Source: Massilia sp. Mn16-1_5 (GTDB lineage Bacteria > Pseudomonadota > Gammaproteobacteria > Burkholderiales > Burkholderiaceae_D). Taken from it: a stretch of DNA of 64,000 nt. This document shows positions 34,257 to 45,919 of this stretch, piece by piece; position 1 is the first letter of the stretch, and each line of letters starts with the position of its first letter. The stretch covers positions 124,001 to 188,000 of the forward strand of contig NZ_PPXQ01000010.1 in the NCBI RefSeq assembly GCF_004798585.1. Reading direction: 5' to 3'. A model generated the notes under the pieces. The model saw nothing but the letters and a program-made list of their open reading frames with translations. It did not search any database and was not told the DNA's origin. The translations under genes and the position numbers were made by a program.

Positions 34257-35441
34257 ATGTCCTCCACCTTTGGCCCGGCCGAAGCCCTCGCCTATATCCA
34301 GAAGCTGCTGACCGTCATGCACCAGCAGGGCGGTTCCGACCTCTTCATTTCCGCCGATTTCCCGCCCAGCATGAAGCACCAGGGCGCGATGAAGCCGATG
34401 AGCCAGCAGCGCCTGAGCGGCGAAGTCACGCGTGCGCTGGCCCTGTCGCTGATGAACGAGCGCCAGCGCGCCGAGTTCGAAGCCGAGATGGAGTGCAATT
34501 TCGCGATCTCGCTGCCGAACGTCTGCCGCTTCCGCGTGAATGTCTTCGTGCAGCAGCAGAGCGTGGGCATGGTGGTGCGTACCATCGCCTCGGAAATCCC
34601 GAATTTCGAAAAGCTCGACCTGCCGGAAGTGCTGAAGGACGTGGTCATGACCAAGCGCGGCCTGGTGCTGGTCGTCGGCGGCACGGGTTCCGGCAAGTCG
34701 ACCACGCTCGCCGCGATGATCGACTACCGTAACAGCAACTCGGCCGGCCACATCATCACGGTGGAAGATCCGGTCGAATACGTCCACAAGAACAAGAACT
34801 GCCTGGTCACGCACCGCGAGGTCGGTGTCGATACCCACTCCTGGCACAACGCCCTCAAGAACACGCTGCGCCAGGCGCCGGACGTGATCCTGATCGGAGA
34901 AATCCGCGACACCGAGACGATGGAACACGCGATCGCCTTCGCCGAAACGGGTCACCTGTGCCTGGGTACCCTGCACGCGAACAATGCGAACCAGACGATG
35001 GACCGCATCATCAACTTCTTCCCGGAAGAGCGCCGCAACCAGTTATTGATGGACCTGTCCGCCAACCTGCGTGCGATCGTCTCGCAACGCCTGGTGCGCA
35101 CCGAGGACGGCAAGGGCCGCAAAGCCGCCATCGAGATCCTGCTGAACACGCCGACCATCGGCGAGATGATCCTGAAGGGGAATTTTCATAGCATCAAGGA
35201 GATCATGCACAAGTCGCGCGAACTGGGCATGTGCACCTTCGACCAGGCGCTGTTCGAGCTCTACAACAAGGGCTACATCAGCTACGACGAAGCGATCCGC
35301 AATGCCGACTCGGCCAACGGCCTGCGCCTGCAGATCAAACTGTCGGGCGAACGGCGCGAAGGCGAGGAGGGCGGCGGCAAGAGCTCGCCGCTGTCCATGA
35401 TGCTCGAAGAAGAACCGCAAGACCCTGCCAATCCAAGTTAA
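34257..35441 (+). CDS. Second PilU-like twitching ATPase
   Basis: Retraction-type ATPase of 394 residues, clearly closer to the PilU gene at 27207 than to PilT. Shared features are SDLFISADFPPSMK at the N-terminus, RFRVNVFVQQQSVGMVVRTI, Walker A GGTGSGKSTT, IITVEDPVEYVH, ILIGEIRDTETMEHA and GTLHANNANQTMDRIINFFPEERR. All nucleotide-binding motifs look intact. The C-terminus is acidic (GERREGEEGGGKSS). A TATAAT (34196-34201) lies 56 nt upstream, without a convincing -35. It stands apart from pilT, next to rfaE2, and the division of labour with the first PilU is unknown. AGAAAGG precedes the ATG. Confidence 0.92.
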   Translation: MSSTFGPAEALAYIQKLLTVMHQQGGSDLFISADFPPSMKHQGAMKPMSQQRLSGEVTRALALSLMNERQRAEFEAEMECNFAISLPNVCRFRVNVFVQQQSVGMVVRTIASEIPNFEKLDLPEVLKDVVMTKRGLVLVVGGTGSGKSTTLAAMIDYRNSNSAGHIITVEDPVEYVHKNKNCLVTHREVGVDTHSWHNALKNTLRQAPDVILIGEIRDTETMEHAIAFAETGHLCLGTLHANNANQTMDRIINFFPEERRNQLLMDLSANLRAIVSQRLVRTEDGKGRKAAIEILLNTPTIGEMILKGNFHSIKEIMHKSRELGMCTFDQALFELYNKGYISYDEAIRNADSANGLRLQIKLSGERREGEEGGGKSSPLSMMLEEEPQDPANPS

Positions 35442-35456
35442 TCCCAGTTGAACTCC

Positions 35457-35933
35457 ATGCCGAATTTCGAGAACAAGATCTGCTCGCGCGCCGAGCTCAA
35501 GGCGCGTGTCGCCGCCCTGCCAAAACCCGTCGTGCTGACCAACGGCGTGTTCGACATCCTGCACCGCGGCCATGTCACCTACCTGGCGCAGGCGCGCGAA
35601 CTGGGCGCCTCGCTGGTCGTCGCGGCGAATACCGACGCATCCGTGAAGCGCCTGGGGAAGGGCGACGACCGTCCCCTGAACACGCTGGCGGACCGCATGG
35701 CGGTGCTGGCGGCGCTGGAATCGGTCAGCCTGGTGGTCGAATTCGACGAGGACACGGCCCTGGAAACGGTGCTCGAAGCGCGGCCCGACATCTACGCCAA
35801 GGGCGGCGACTATCAGATGGATGCGATTCCGGAAGGGCAGGCGGTGCTGGCCTACGGCGGCAAAGCGGTCGCGATCGACTTCGAGCATGACCGCTCGACG
35901 ACCAAGCTGCTGACCAAGGTGCGCGCCGGCTGA
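35457..35933 (+). CDS. rfaE2: D-glycero-beta-D-manno-heptose 1-phosphate adenylyltransferase (RfaE2/HldE C-domain)
   Basis: Nucleotidyltransferase of 158 residues that activates heptose 1-phosphate with ATP for LPS inner-core synthesis. It is a stand-alone version of the HldE C-terminal domain, so a separate heptose-7-P kinase must exist elsewhere. The cytidylyltransferase motif VFDILHRGHVTYL (HxGH) is near residue 37 and the second motif DFEHDRSTTKLL near the end. ATG 35457 is preferred to a TTG 9 nt upstream. It follows the second pilU by 15 nt and precedes an alpha/beta hydrolase by 9 nt, so the three may be cotranscribed. Confidence 0.94.
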   Translation: MPNFENKICSRAELKARVAALPKPVVLTNGVFDILHRGHVTYLAQARELGASLVVAANTDASVKRLGKGDDRPLNTLADRMAVLAALESVSLVVEFDEDTALETVLEARPDIYAKGGDYQMDAIPEGQAVLAYGGKAVAIDFEHDRSTTKLLTKVRAG

Positions 35934-35942
35934 GGGCCGCCG

Positions 35943-36728
35943 ATGCGGAAGGCGCTGCGCATGCTGCTCCTGATCGCCCTGGCCGGCTACCTGGCCGCCT
36001 GCCTGGCCTTGTTCGCGTTCCAGCGTTCCTACATTTATTTTCCACCGCCCGTGCCTATGGTGACGGCGCCCAGGACCACGACGCTGGCGCTGCCCGGCGC
36101 CGAGGTCAGGGTGTCGGAGCGGCCGCGCCAGGGCCCGCAAGCCGTTCTCTACTTCGGTGGCAATGCCGAGGATGTGACGGCCAGCCTGCCGCTGCTGGAC
36201 GAGGCCTTTCCCGCGCACGCCCTGTATCTCATGCATTACCGCGGCTACCTGGGCAGTTCCGGCAAGCCGACGGAGCAGGCGCTGGTGGCCGATGCGCTGG
36301 CGCTGTTCGACCGGGCGGCGCTTGAGCACCTAGACATCGTCGTCATAGGGCGCAGCCTGGGCAGCGGCGTGGCGATCCAGGTCGCAGCCAAGCGCCCCGT
36401 GAGCCGGCTGGTACTGGTCACGCCCTTCGACAGCCTGGCCGCGCTCGGCGCGCGCCAGTTCCCGTATTTTCCGGTGCGTTGGCTGCTGCGCGACAAATAC
36501 GAATCGGGAAAATACGCCCCGGCCGTCAAGGCACCCACGCTCTTGATCGCGGCGGGGCAGGATGAAATCGTTCCCGCGCAGAGTACGCGCTTGCTGCTGT
36601 CGCGTTTCAGGGAAGGCGTGGCGTCGATGCGGGTCATCGACGGAGCGGGGCACAACGCGATCTCCGGCAGTCCCGACTATGTGGCTTACCTGCGGGTGCC
36701 GCCTGGCCATCCTGCCGGCGCGCGATGA
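35943..36728 (+). CDS. Membrane-anchored alpha/beta hydrolase
   Basis: Serine hydrolase of 261 residues of the COG1073/ABHD13 type. The N-terminus is a signal anchor (MLLLIALAGYLAACLALFAF), followed by QRSYIYFPPP, typical of the group. The fold contains YFGGNAED (oxyanion region) and the nucleophile elbow GRSLGSG (Ser near residue 139). Catalytic Asp is in AAGQDEIVP and His in DGAGHNAISG. The active site probably faces the periplasm. It is 9 nt downstream of rfaE2. The substrate is unknown; lipid or ester hydrolysis at the envelope is plausible. It ends the local plus-strand run before the FNR-box region. Confidence 0.88.
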   Translation: MRKALRMLLLIALAGYLAACLALFAFQRSYIYFPPPVPMVTAPRTTTLALPGAEVRVSERPRQGPQAVLYFGGNAEDVTASLPLLDEAFPAHALYLMHYRGYLGSSGKPTEQALVADALALFDRAALEHLDIVVIGRSLGSGVAIQVAAKRPVSRLVLVTPFDSLAALGARQFPYFPVRWLLRDKYESGKYAPAVKAPTLLIAAGQDEIVPAQSTRLLLSRFREGVASMRVIDGAGHNAISGSPDYVAYLRVPPGHPAGAR

Positions 36729-36867
36729 CAGGGTCGTGACCGGCCCTTGTCACTTTCACATTCAGCGAACTGAACAGTTGTTACCCGTCCACGCTATCGC
36801 TCAAGGCTCTGTTTCCTCGTTGCACTAACTGATAGACTGCTCGAATTCAGCTCAACCAAAAGATGTG

Positions 36868-36881
36868 TTGATTTAAATCAA
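36868..36881. promoter_or_regulatory. Perfect FNR/Anr-type operator upstream of the TonB receptor operon
   Basis: TTGATTTAAATCAA matches the FNR consensus TTGAT-N4-ATCAA at every position. It is centred 74 nt upstream of the receptor ATG at 36949. A possible -10 (TAAATA, 36926-36931) would place it about 60 nt upstream of the transcription start, suitable for activation by a CRP/FNR-family protein. A small hairpin (CGCCGC/GCGGCG, 36900-36917) lies between. No FNR gene is in the window. Confidence 0.7.
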
Positions 36882-36948
36882 ACACACGAGGTGAGCGGGC
36901 GCCGCGCAAAAGCGGCGTCAGCGTCTAAATACAAAACTAGGGGAATGC

Positions 36949-39204
36949 ATGTCCAACCGTCAGGTTCGTTCGAACCTTACGCCGCTGGCGCTCGCCGTCG
37001 CGGGTTGCGTCTGGGGCGCTGCCGCGGCAGCACAGGAAGCGCAGGTAGCGCAAAGGGCCACGGCAAGTCAGGCCGAAGGCCAGATCCAGGAAGTGGTGGT
37101 TACCGCCCAGCGCAACGCCAGCGCTGAATCGAAAACGCCGGTCGCGATGTCGGTCCTCAGCGGAGAAACGCTCGTCGGCGCCGGTCTCGATCGTCCATCC
37201 GATATCGGCGCACGCCTGCCGGGCGTGGCCATCGATGGCGCGGCCGACGGCCTGCGCATCACGATCCGCGGCGTGTCCAACGCCGACGCCACCGAGAAGG
37301 GCGAGCCTTCGGCCGCCTTCCTGCTCGACGGCGTCTACATCGCCCGTCCGCACGGCCAGAATCTGGATTTCCTCGACGTCGAGCGCGTCGAGGTACTGCG
37401 CGGCCCGCAAGGCACGCTATACGGCCGCAATACGACGGCCGGCGTGGTGAACGTCATCTCGAAGGCGCCGACCGCGCGCTTCGAAGGCGCAGCCGGCGCC
37501 GAGATGGGCAACCATGGCAGCCGCAAGGCGAATGCGATGATCAACGTGCCCGTCACCGACGGCATCGCGCTGCGCGCGGCCGTGTCGACGAACCGGCGCG
37601 ACAGCCTGCTGCGCAACGAGCAGGGCACGCCGCACACGCTCGGCCAGGACCGCGACGCCGATGCCGCCCGCCTGTCGGCGAAGTTCGCGCTCGGCCCGGC
37701 GGCGTCGCTGCTGCTGCGCCTGGACCGCACGGTCCAGCGCGACAACAACGACGTCATCGTCCCCGACACGAATTTTTATGAGGGCATCGAGACCGGCAAC
37801 CCGACGCCCTTCGACGCCGGCACGGCCCAGCGCCTGACGAATGCCTTCGTGCCCCTGAACACGATGCCGGAGCAGGGCCACAGCCGCCGCGCCAGCACGG
37901 GATTCGGCGCCGAATTCTCCTGGGATCTCGGCCCGGCCACGCTGCACTACCTCGGTTCGCATCGCCGCTTCGACCACGACTTCCTGGTCAACTACTACTA
38001 TCGCATCATGCCCGGCTTCGCCCTCGGCGTGCGCCAGGAATACGAAGGCAGCTTCGAGCAGGATTCGCACGAGCTGCGCCTGGCCACCAATGGCCGCGGT
38101 CCGGTTACAGCCCAGGGCGGTTTCTACTGGTTCCGCGAACAGATGGCGCAGCTGGCCACGTTCCGCGACCTGGAACCGATCGGCCTGCCGCCCTACTACG
38201 TGTTCCCATCGGATCCGGTGGCCTCCTACAGCCGCGGCCTGTTCGGCCAGGTGACCTGGAGCGCCAGCGAGCGCCTGCGCCTGACCCTCGGCGCGCGCCG
38301 CACCGAGGACCGCAAGTCGCGCTACGGCTCGACCAACCTGCAGCAGGAAGCGACGTTCAATCCCGCCACCGACATCGCCTTGCCCAACGCGGCCAGCCTG
38401 GCAACGAGCAAGACCACCTGGCGCGTCGGTGTCGACGTCGACATCAACCCCTCGACCATGGCCTATGCCACTGTCTCGACCGGCTACAAGGCCGGCGGCT
38501 TCAACGACGGCTGCGCGGCCGGCGCCACCTGCCCGGCCTTCATCGCCGTGCCCGAATCGACCCTGGTCTACCAGCCCGAGACGCTCACCGCCTATGAGCT
38601 GGGCCTGAAAACCCGCTTCTGGGCCAACCGCGCCAGCCTGAATCTCAGCGCCTACCGCTATGCCTACGACAACCTGCAATTGTCGGGCGTGGCGATGGTG
38701 CAGGGCGTGCCGCGCTTCGTCACGGCGAATGCGGGCGAAGCCAGCGTCAAGGGCCTGGAAGTGGAAGGGGCCGTAAAACCCGTGCCGCAAGGACGCCTGA
38801 GCACCACGCTGGCGCTGACCGACGCGCATTATGTCGCCTACAGCCCGGACGGCATCCATTCCTGGGCCGGCTATAAACTCGACCGCGCGCCGCGCGCCGT
38901 GCTCACGCTCGGCTACGAGCATGGCTTTGCCCTGCGCGACGGCCTGTTGACCGCCGGCGTGTTCGCGCGCCGCAGCAGCGAGTGGACCATCGGCGTGCCG
39001 AGCCAGCTGCTGCGCTACCGGATTCCGGCCCGCACCGCGACCGACCTGCGCCTGGGCTACCAGCCAGGCAATTCTCCCTGGAGCGTCCTGCTGCGCGTGA
39101 AGAACCTCGAGAACAAGGTCGAGCCGGTGAACATCGACAGCTTCGGCATGACGGTGCCGAGCGAGCCGCGCGCGGTGGCCCTGCGCGTCGATTACCGGTT
39201 CTAA
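36949..39204 (+). CDS. TonB-dependent outer-membrane receptor, first gene of a signalling/oxidation operon
   Basis: Outer-membrane receptor of 751 residues. A signal peptide ends near residue 29 (GAAAAAQ). The TonB-box-like IQEVVVTAQRN is at about 45-55, and the plug (about 60-180) has LDVERVEVLRGPQGTLYGRNTTAGVVNVI, a very typical signature. The barrel includes YATVSTGYKAGGFNDG and ends in Phe (LRVDYRF). This plug type is common among receptors for carbohydrates, polyphenols and other organic ligands, though siderophore use is not excluded. It lies downstream of the FNR box and 13 nt before the PF04240 gene. The operon context suggests uptake of an organic compound later modified by the downstream enzymes. 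Confidence 0.93.
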   Translation: MSNRQVRSNLTPLALAVAGCVWGAAAAAQEAQVAQRATASQAEGQIQEVVVTAQRNASAESKTPVAMSVLSGETLVGAGLDRPSDIGARLPGVAIDGAADGLRITIRGVSNADATEKGEPSAAFLLDGVYIARPHGQNLDFLDVERVEVLRGPQGTLYGRNTTAGVVNVISKAPTARFEGAAGAEMGNHGSRKANAMINVPVTDGIALRAAVSTNRRDSLLRNEQGTPHTLGQDRDADAARLSAKFALGPAASLLLRLDRTVQRDNNDVIVPDTNFYEGIETGNPTPFDAGTAQRLTNAFVPLNTMPEQGHSRRASTGFGAEFSWDLGPATLHYLGSHRRFDHDFLVNYYYRIMPGFALGVRQEYEGSFEQDSHELRLATNGRGPVTAQGGFYWFREQMAQLATFRDLEPIGLPPYYVFPSDPVASYSRGLFGQVTWSASERLRLTLGARRTEDRKSRYGSTNLQQEATFNPATDIALPNAASLATSKTTWRVGVDVDINPSTMAYATVSTGYKAGGFNDGCAAGATCPAFIAVPESTLVYQPETLTAYELGLKTRFWANRASLNLSAYRYAYDNLQLSGVAMVQGVPRFVTANAGEASVKGLEVEGAVKPVPQGRLSTTLALTDAHYVAYSPDGIHSWAGYKLDRAPRAVLTLGYEHGFALRDGLLTAGVFARRSSEWTIGVPSQLLRYRIPARTATDLRLGYQPGNSPWSVLLRVKNLENKVEPVNIDSFGMTVPSEPRAVALRVDYRF

Positions 39205-39217
39205 GGCGGTACTCACG

Positions 39218-40024
39218 ATGACGCTCTCCCGCATCACCTTCGTCCTGCTGGCGCTGGCGGCCGGGATTTTGCTCGTGCGCGGCCTGGGCGACACCACCGG
39301 TCTCCTGATCGCCGGGTCGATCGCGATGTTCGCCTGCTGCCTGAGCAGCGCCGCCCACGTGCTGGGCGCGCGCGCCGCGCTGCGCTTTGCCTTGATCGCC
39401 GTCGTCCTCGGCTGGGCCGCGGAGGAAATGGGATCGCGTTATGGCTGGTTCTTCGGCTCCTACACCTACACCGAGGTGCTCGGCCCGCGCGTCGGCAGCG
39501 TGCCTTTCGTGATTCCCCTGATGTGGTTCGCGCTGACCTACATCGGCTACGTGATCGCCAACCTGATGGTCTGGCAGGTGCCGAGCGACGGCGCGGCCCC
39601 GCTCGGGCAGACGCTGGTGCAGTCGCTGCTGGCGGCGATGATCGTCACCGCCTACGACCTCGGCGCCGATCCCTACATGGTGTTCAAGTTGAAGGCCTGG
39701 ATCATGACCAAGACTGACGGCGGCTGGTTCGGCGAGACCCTGCAGGGCTTCGCCGGCTGGATGTTCGTCTCCTTCGTCATCGTCTTCCTGTTCCGCCTCG
39801 GCCTGAAGAGCCGGCCGCCGGTGCCGGGTGCGCCGGTCGCGCCGCGCGACATCGCCGTGCCGCTGGCAATCTATGCCGGCAACCTGCTGTTCCAGGCACT
39901 GCTGGGCGTGCCCGTCGAAACCCGGGCGATCGCCATCTTCGCGATGGGCATTCCGCTGTTGGCCGCCCTGTGCGGCTGGAGCCGCTGGAAAACGACGCCG
40001 GCAGCCCTGGCGGGGAGCGCCTGA
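39218..40024 (+). CDS. Carotenoid biosynthesis protein family (PF04240/CruF-like) membrane protein
   Basis: Polytopic membrane protein of 268 residues with about seven helices. The family (DUF422, PF04240) includes CruF, a carotenoid 1',2'-hydratase, and the bisanhydrobacterioruberin hydratase of haloarchaea. Typical stretches are the acidic GWAAEEMGSRYGWFFGSYTYTEVLGPRVG and PFVIPLMWFALTYIGYVIANLM, and DLGADPYM in helix 5. Many bacterial members have no proven role. It sits between the TonB receptor and the MpaB-like gene, whose start it overlaps by one base (TGATG). No carotenoid genes such as crtB or crtI are in the window, so I infer only action on an isoprenoid-like lipid. Confidence 0.85.
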   Translation: MTLSRITFVLLALAAGILLVRGLGDTTGLLIAGSIAMFACCLSSAAHVLGARAALRFALIAVVLGWAAEEMGSRYGWFFGSYTYTEVLGPRVGSVPFVIPLMWFALTYIGYVIANLMVWQVPSDGAAPLGQTLVQSLLAAMIVTAYDLGADPYMVFKLKAWIMTKTDGGWFGETLQGFAGWMFVSFVIVFLFRLGLKSRPPVPGAPVAPRDIAVPLAIYAGNLLFQALLGVPVETRAIAIFAMGIPLLAALCGWSRWKTTPAALAGSA

Positions 40025-41447
40025 TGGCGAACATGTCCGAACCGCTGGCAGCGGCCGATCCGCGCCTGCGCGCCGATCCGCTGGCCGACGACACCATTGC
40101 GCGCGTGCTCGGCACGTGGGACGACGGCACGCCGGCGCTTTCTCGCTGGGACGCGATCGCGGTCGTGAACCGCGAGCTGGCCGGCTGGCAGACCAACGGC
40201 GTACTTGCGGACTGGCGCGCCAGCCCCGGCACGCCGGCACCGATCGCCGCCGCACTGGAAGATTACGTGGCGCGTGCACGCCAGCTGCCGGACTGGGTCG
40301 ATGCGGGCAAGGTCGGTTGCGCCGAATCCGTCTTCGTCGACATGAGCATGTTGTCGTGCACGCTGCTGTTCTGCGCCAGCCTGCCCGAGTGCTACGTGCC
40401 GGCCGATCTCGCCAACGTACTGCACGTGGCCGGCCAGCTCGAGCAGCATACCGACTACCGGGTGCGCTCGACTGCGGCGATGATCTTCCCCGTCATGCTG
40501 CGTGGCGGCCTGCTGGACGCCAGCGGCGGCGGGGTGGCGCAGGTATTGAAAGTGCGCCTGATCCACGCGACCATCCGCCACCTGATCGTGCGCGGCAATC
40601 CGGGCGAGGCGCTGGACCACGGCGCCACGGTTCAACCCCTGCTGGCCGAGGGCCGCGGCTTGTATCAGACCCTGTTCGCGCGCGGCTGGGACGTGAACGC
40701 CAACGGCCTGCCCGTCAACCAGGAAGAACTGGCCTATACGCTGCTGACCTTCCACTACGTCTTCCTGCGCGGCCTGCGCCGTCTTGGCCTGGGCCTGAGC
40801 AAGGAGGAAGAGGGGGCCTACCTGCACGCCTGGAACGTGGTCGGCCACCTGCTCGGCATCGAGCAGGACCTGCTGGTGCAGACCATGGGCGAGGCCGAGA
40901 CCCTGTTCGCGCGCCTGCAGAAGGAGGGCCGCGCCATCGCCGCCAACCGCTATGCCGCTGCGGCACGCAAGGGTGGCGCAGCCCGCGGCCAGCCTGACCC
41001 GCGTCCGGCCCTGGCCGATGCCCTGATGCGGGCGATGCAGGCGGAGATTCCGCTGCGTGCATTGAAAGCCTTTCCGGTGCTGCTGACGCGCCGCCTGTGC
41101 GGCCGCGAGACTGCGCGCGACCTCGGGCTGGACAAGCGCGTCTCACTATTCTCACGCGTGCTGTTCGCGCTCGGCATGGGCGTCACGCGCGCCGTCGATA
41201 CGGCCGCGCGGCTGCTCTGCCCCGGTTTTTCGATCTCGCGCCTGGTCACGCGCATCTTCGGCTACCGCCTGACGGTGCGCTTCCTGATGGACCAGACCCG
41301 GCCCCTGAAGCTGCCCGACGCGCTGCTGCGCCAGGTCGACGGCGCCGTGCGTGGCTGGGACGTCGATCCGCAGGCGCCCGGCTGGATGAACGCCATCGAA
41401 CAACGCATGCGGCCCGGCGCCGTCACTACTCCATCCGAGGAAGCCGC

Positions 41448-41451
<4 letters not shown>
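40024..41451 (+). CDS. MpaB/latex-clearing-type oxygenase candidate (DUF2236)
   Basis: Protein of 475 residues, mostly helical, with the DUF2236 signature RLIHATIRHL; H181 is the candidate axial haem ligand. The family includes bacterial latex-clearing protein Lcp, a b-type haem dioxygenase cleaving polyisoprene, and the fungal MpaB oxygenase. Other conserved parts are NGLPVNQEELAYTLLTFHYVFLRGLRRLG and HAWNVVGHLLGIEQDLL, the latter a family hallmark. There is no signal peptide, unlike secreted Lcp, so it is probably cytosolic or membrane-associated. ATG 40024 lies in a TGATG overlap with the PF04240 gene, and the stop overlaps the kinase start (ATGA). Activity is inferred from family only. 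Confidence 0.85.
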
Positions 41452-44896
<3,445 letters not shown>

Positions 44897-44900
<4 letters not shown>

Positions 44901-45814
44901 CGCCTGCCGAACCGCAAAAAGTCCTGATCGCCGACGACGACCCGATCAACCGCGACGTCCTGTGCGAACTGCTGCAGCCCGAGTACACGGTGCTGCTGGC
45001 GAAGAACGGCGCGCAGGCGGTGGAGCGCGCAACGCGCCACGTGCCCGACCTGATCCTGCTGGACGTGATGATGCCGGACATGAGCGGCTTCGAGGTGCTG
45101 CGCCGCCTGCGCGCCACGCCCCAGACCGAGCACGTATCGATCATCTTCATCTCCGGCCTGGACCGTCCGGAAGACGAGGCGGCCGGCCTCAAGATGGGCG
45201 CCTCCGACTACATCGCCAAGCCCTTCAATGCGACCGTGGTGCTGGCGCGCGTGGCGCTGCACCTGCAGCTGGTGCGCCAGCGCCGCCTGCTGGAACACCT
45301 GGCCCACGTCGACGGCCTGACCGAACTGGCCAACCGGCGCCGCTTCGACGACGTCTACGACCTCGAATGGCAGCGCGCCCGGCGCAGCGGCCAGCCGCTC
45401 TCGCTGGCCTTGCTCGACATCGACTCCTTCAAGCAGTTCAACGATCTATACGGCCACCCGGCCGGCGACCGCGCGCTGCGCGCGGTGGCGCGCGTGGCCG
45501 GCACCCACATGCGCCGCCCGGCCGACCTGGCGGCGCGCTACGGCGGCGAAGAGATGGTGCTCTTGATGCCGGAAACCGACGGCCGGCAGGCGCTGCAGAT
45601 CGCGCAGGCGCTGCGCGAAGCCGTGGCCCAGCTGATGATCGCCCACGCCGGCTCGGCGGCCGCATCCTGCATCACGGTCAGCATCGGCGGCGCCAGCCTC
45701 GATTCCGCCCGCATGGAAAGCTCGGCCGCGCTGTTCGAGGCGGCCGACGTGCAGCTGTACCGGGCGAAGCAGGGAGGAAGGAACCGGGTCATGTGGAGGA
45801 GCGACGAGGGCTGA
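44897..45814 (+). CDS. Response regulator with GGDEF diguanylate cyclase output
   Basis: Cytosolic REC-GGDEF protein of 305 residues, similar in layout to PleD-like and WspR-like cyclases that make c-di-GMP. The REC domain (about 8-125) has acidic IADDDPIN, the phospho-acceptor in LILLDVMMPDMSG, and the K of IAKPFN. The GGDEF domain (about 140-300) has the A-site G216-GEEM-220 (GGEEM in place of GGEEF) and an intact inhibitory I-site R207-xx-D210. DGLTELANRR is the usual linker. The last A-site residue is unusual but is not catalytic. The start overlaps the kinase stop by 4 nt, so it is almost surely the kinase target. Confidence 0.94.
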
Positions 45815-45859
45815 AGACCTTGTCCGCCGGTGCCGGCTGAAAAAAGTGGCGCTTCCATC

Positions 45860-45888
45860 TTGGCGAGAACCGAACTGTTCGCTAGACT
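45860..45888 (+). promoter_or_regulatory. Candidate sigma-70 promoter of the 2OG oxygenase gene
   Basis: TTGGCG (45860-45865), a 17-bp spacer and TAGACT (45883-45888) lie 32 nt upstream of the start codon at 45920. This suggests that the gene is transcribed apart from the preceding operon. Confidence 0.45.
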
Positions 45889-45919
45889 TGTCAATACGAC
45901 AGCGTTGAAGGGGCGGACG

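Noticed and set aside
37417-39297. Long minus-strand frame opposite the second TonB receptor
   Set aside because: Same kind of antisense shadow; no recognisable protein.
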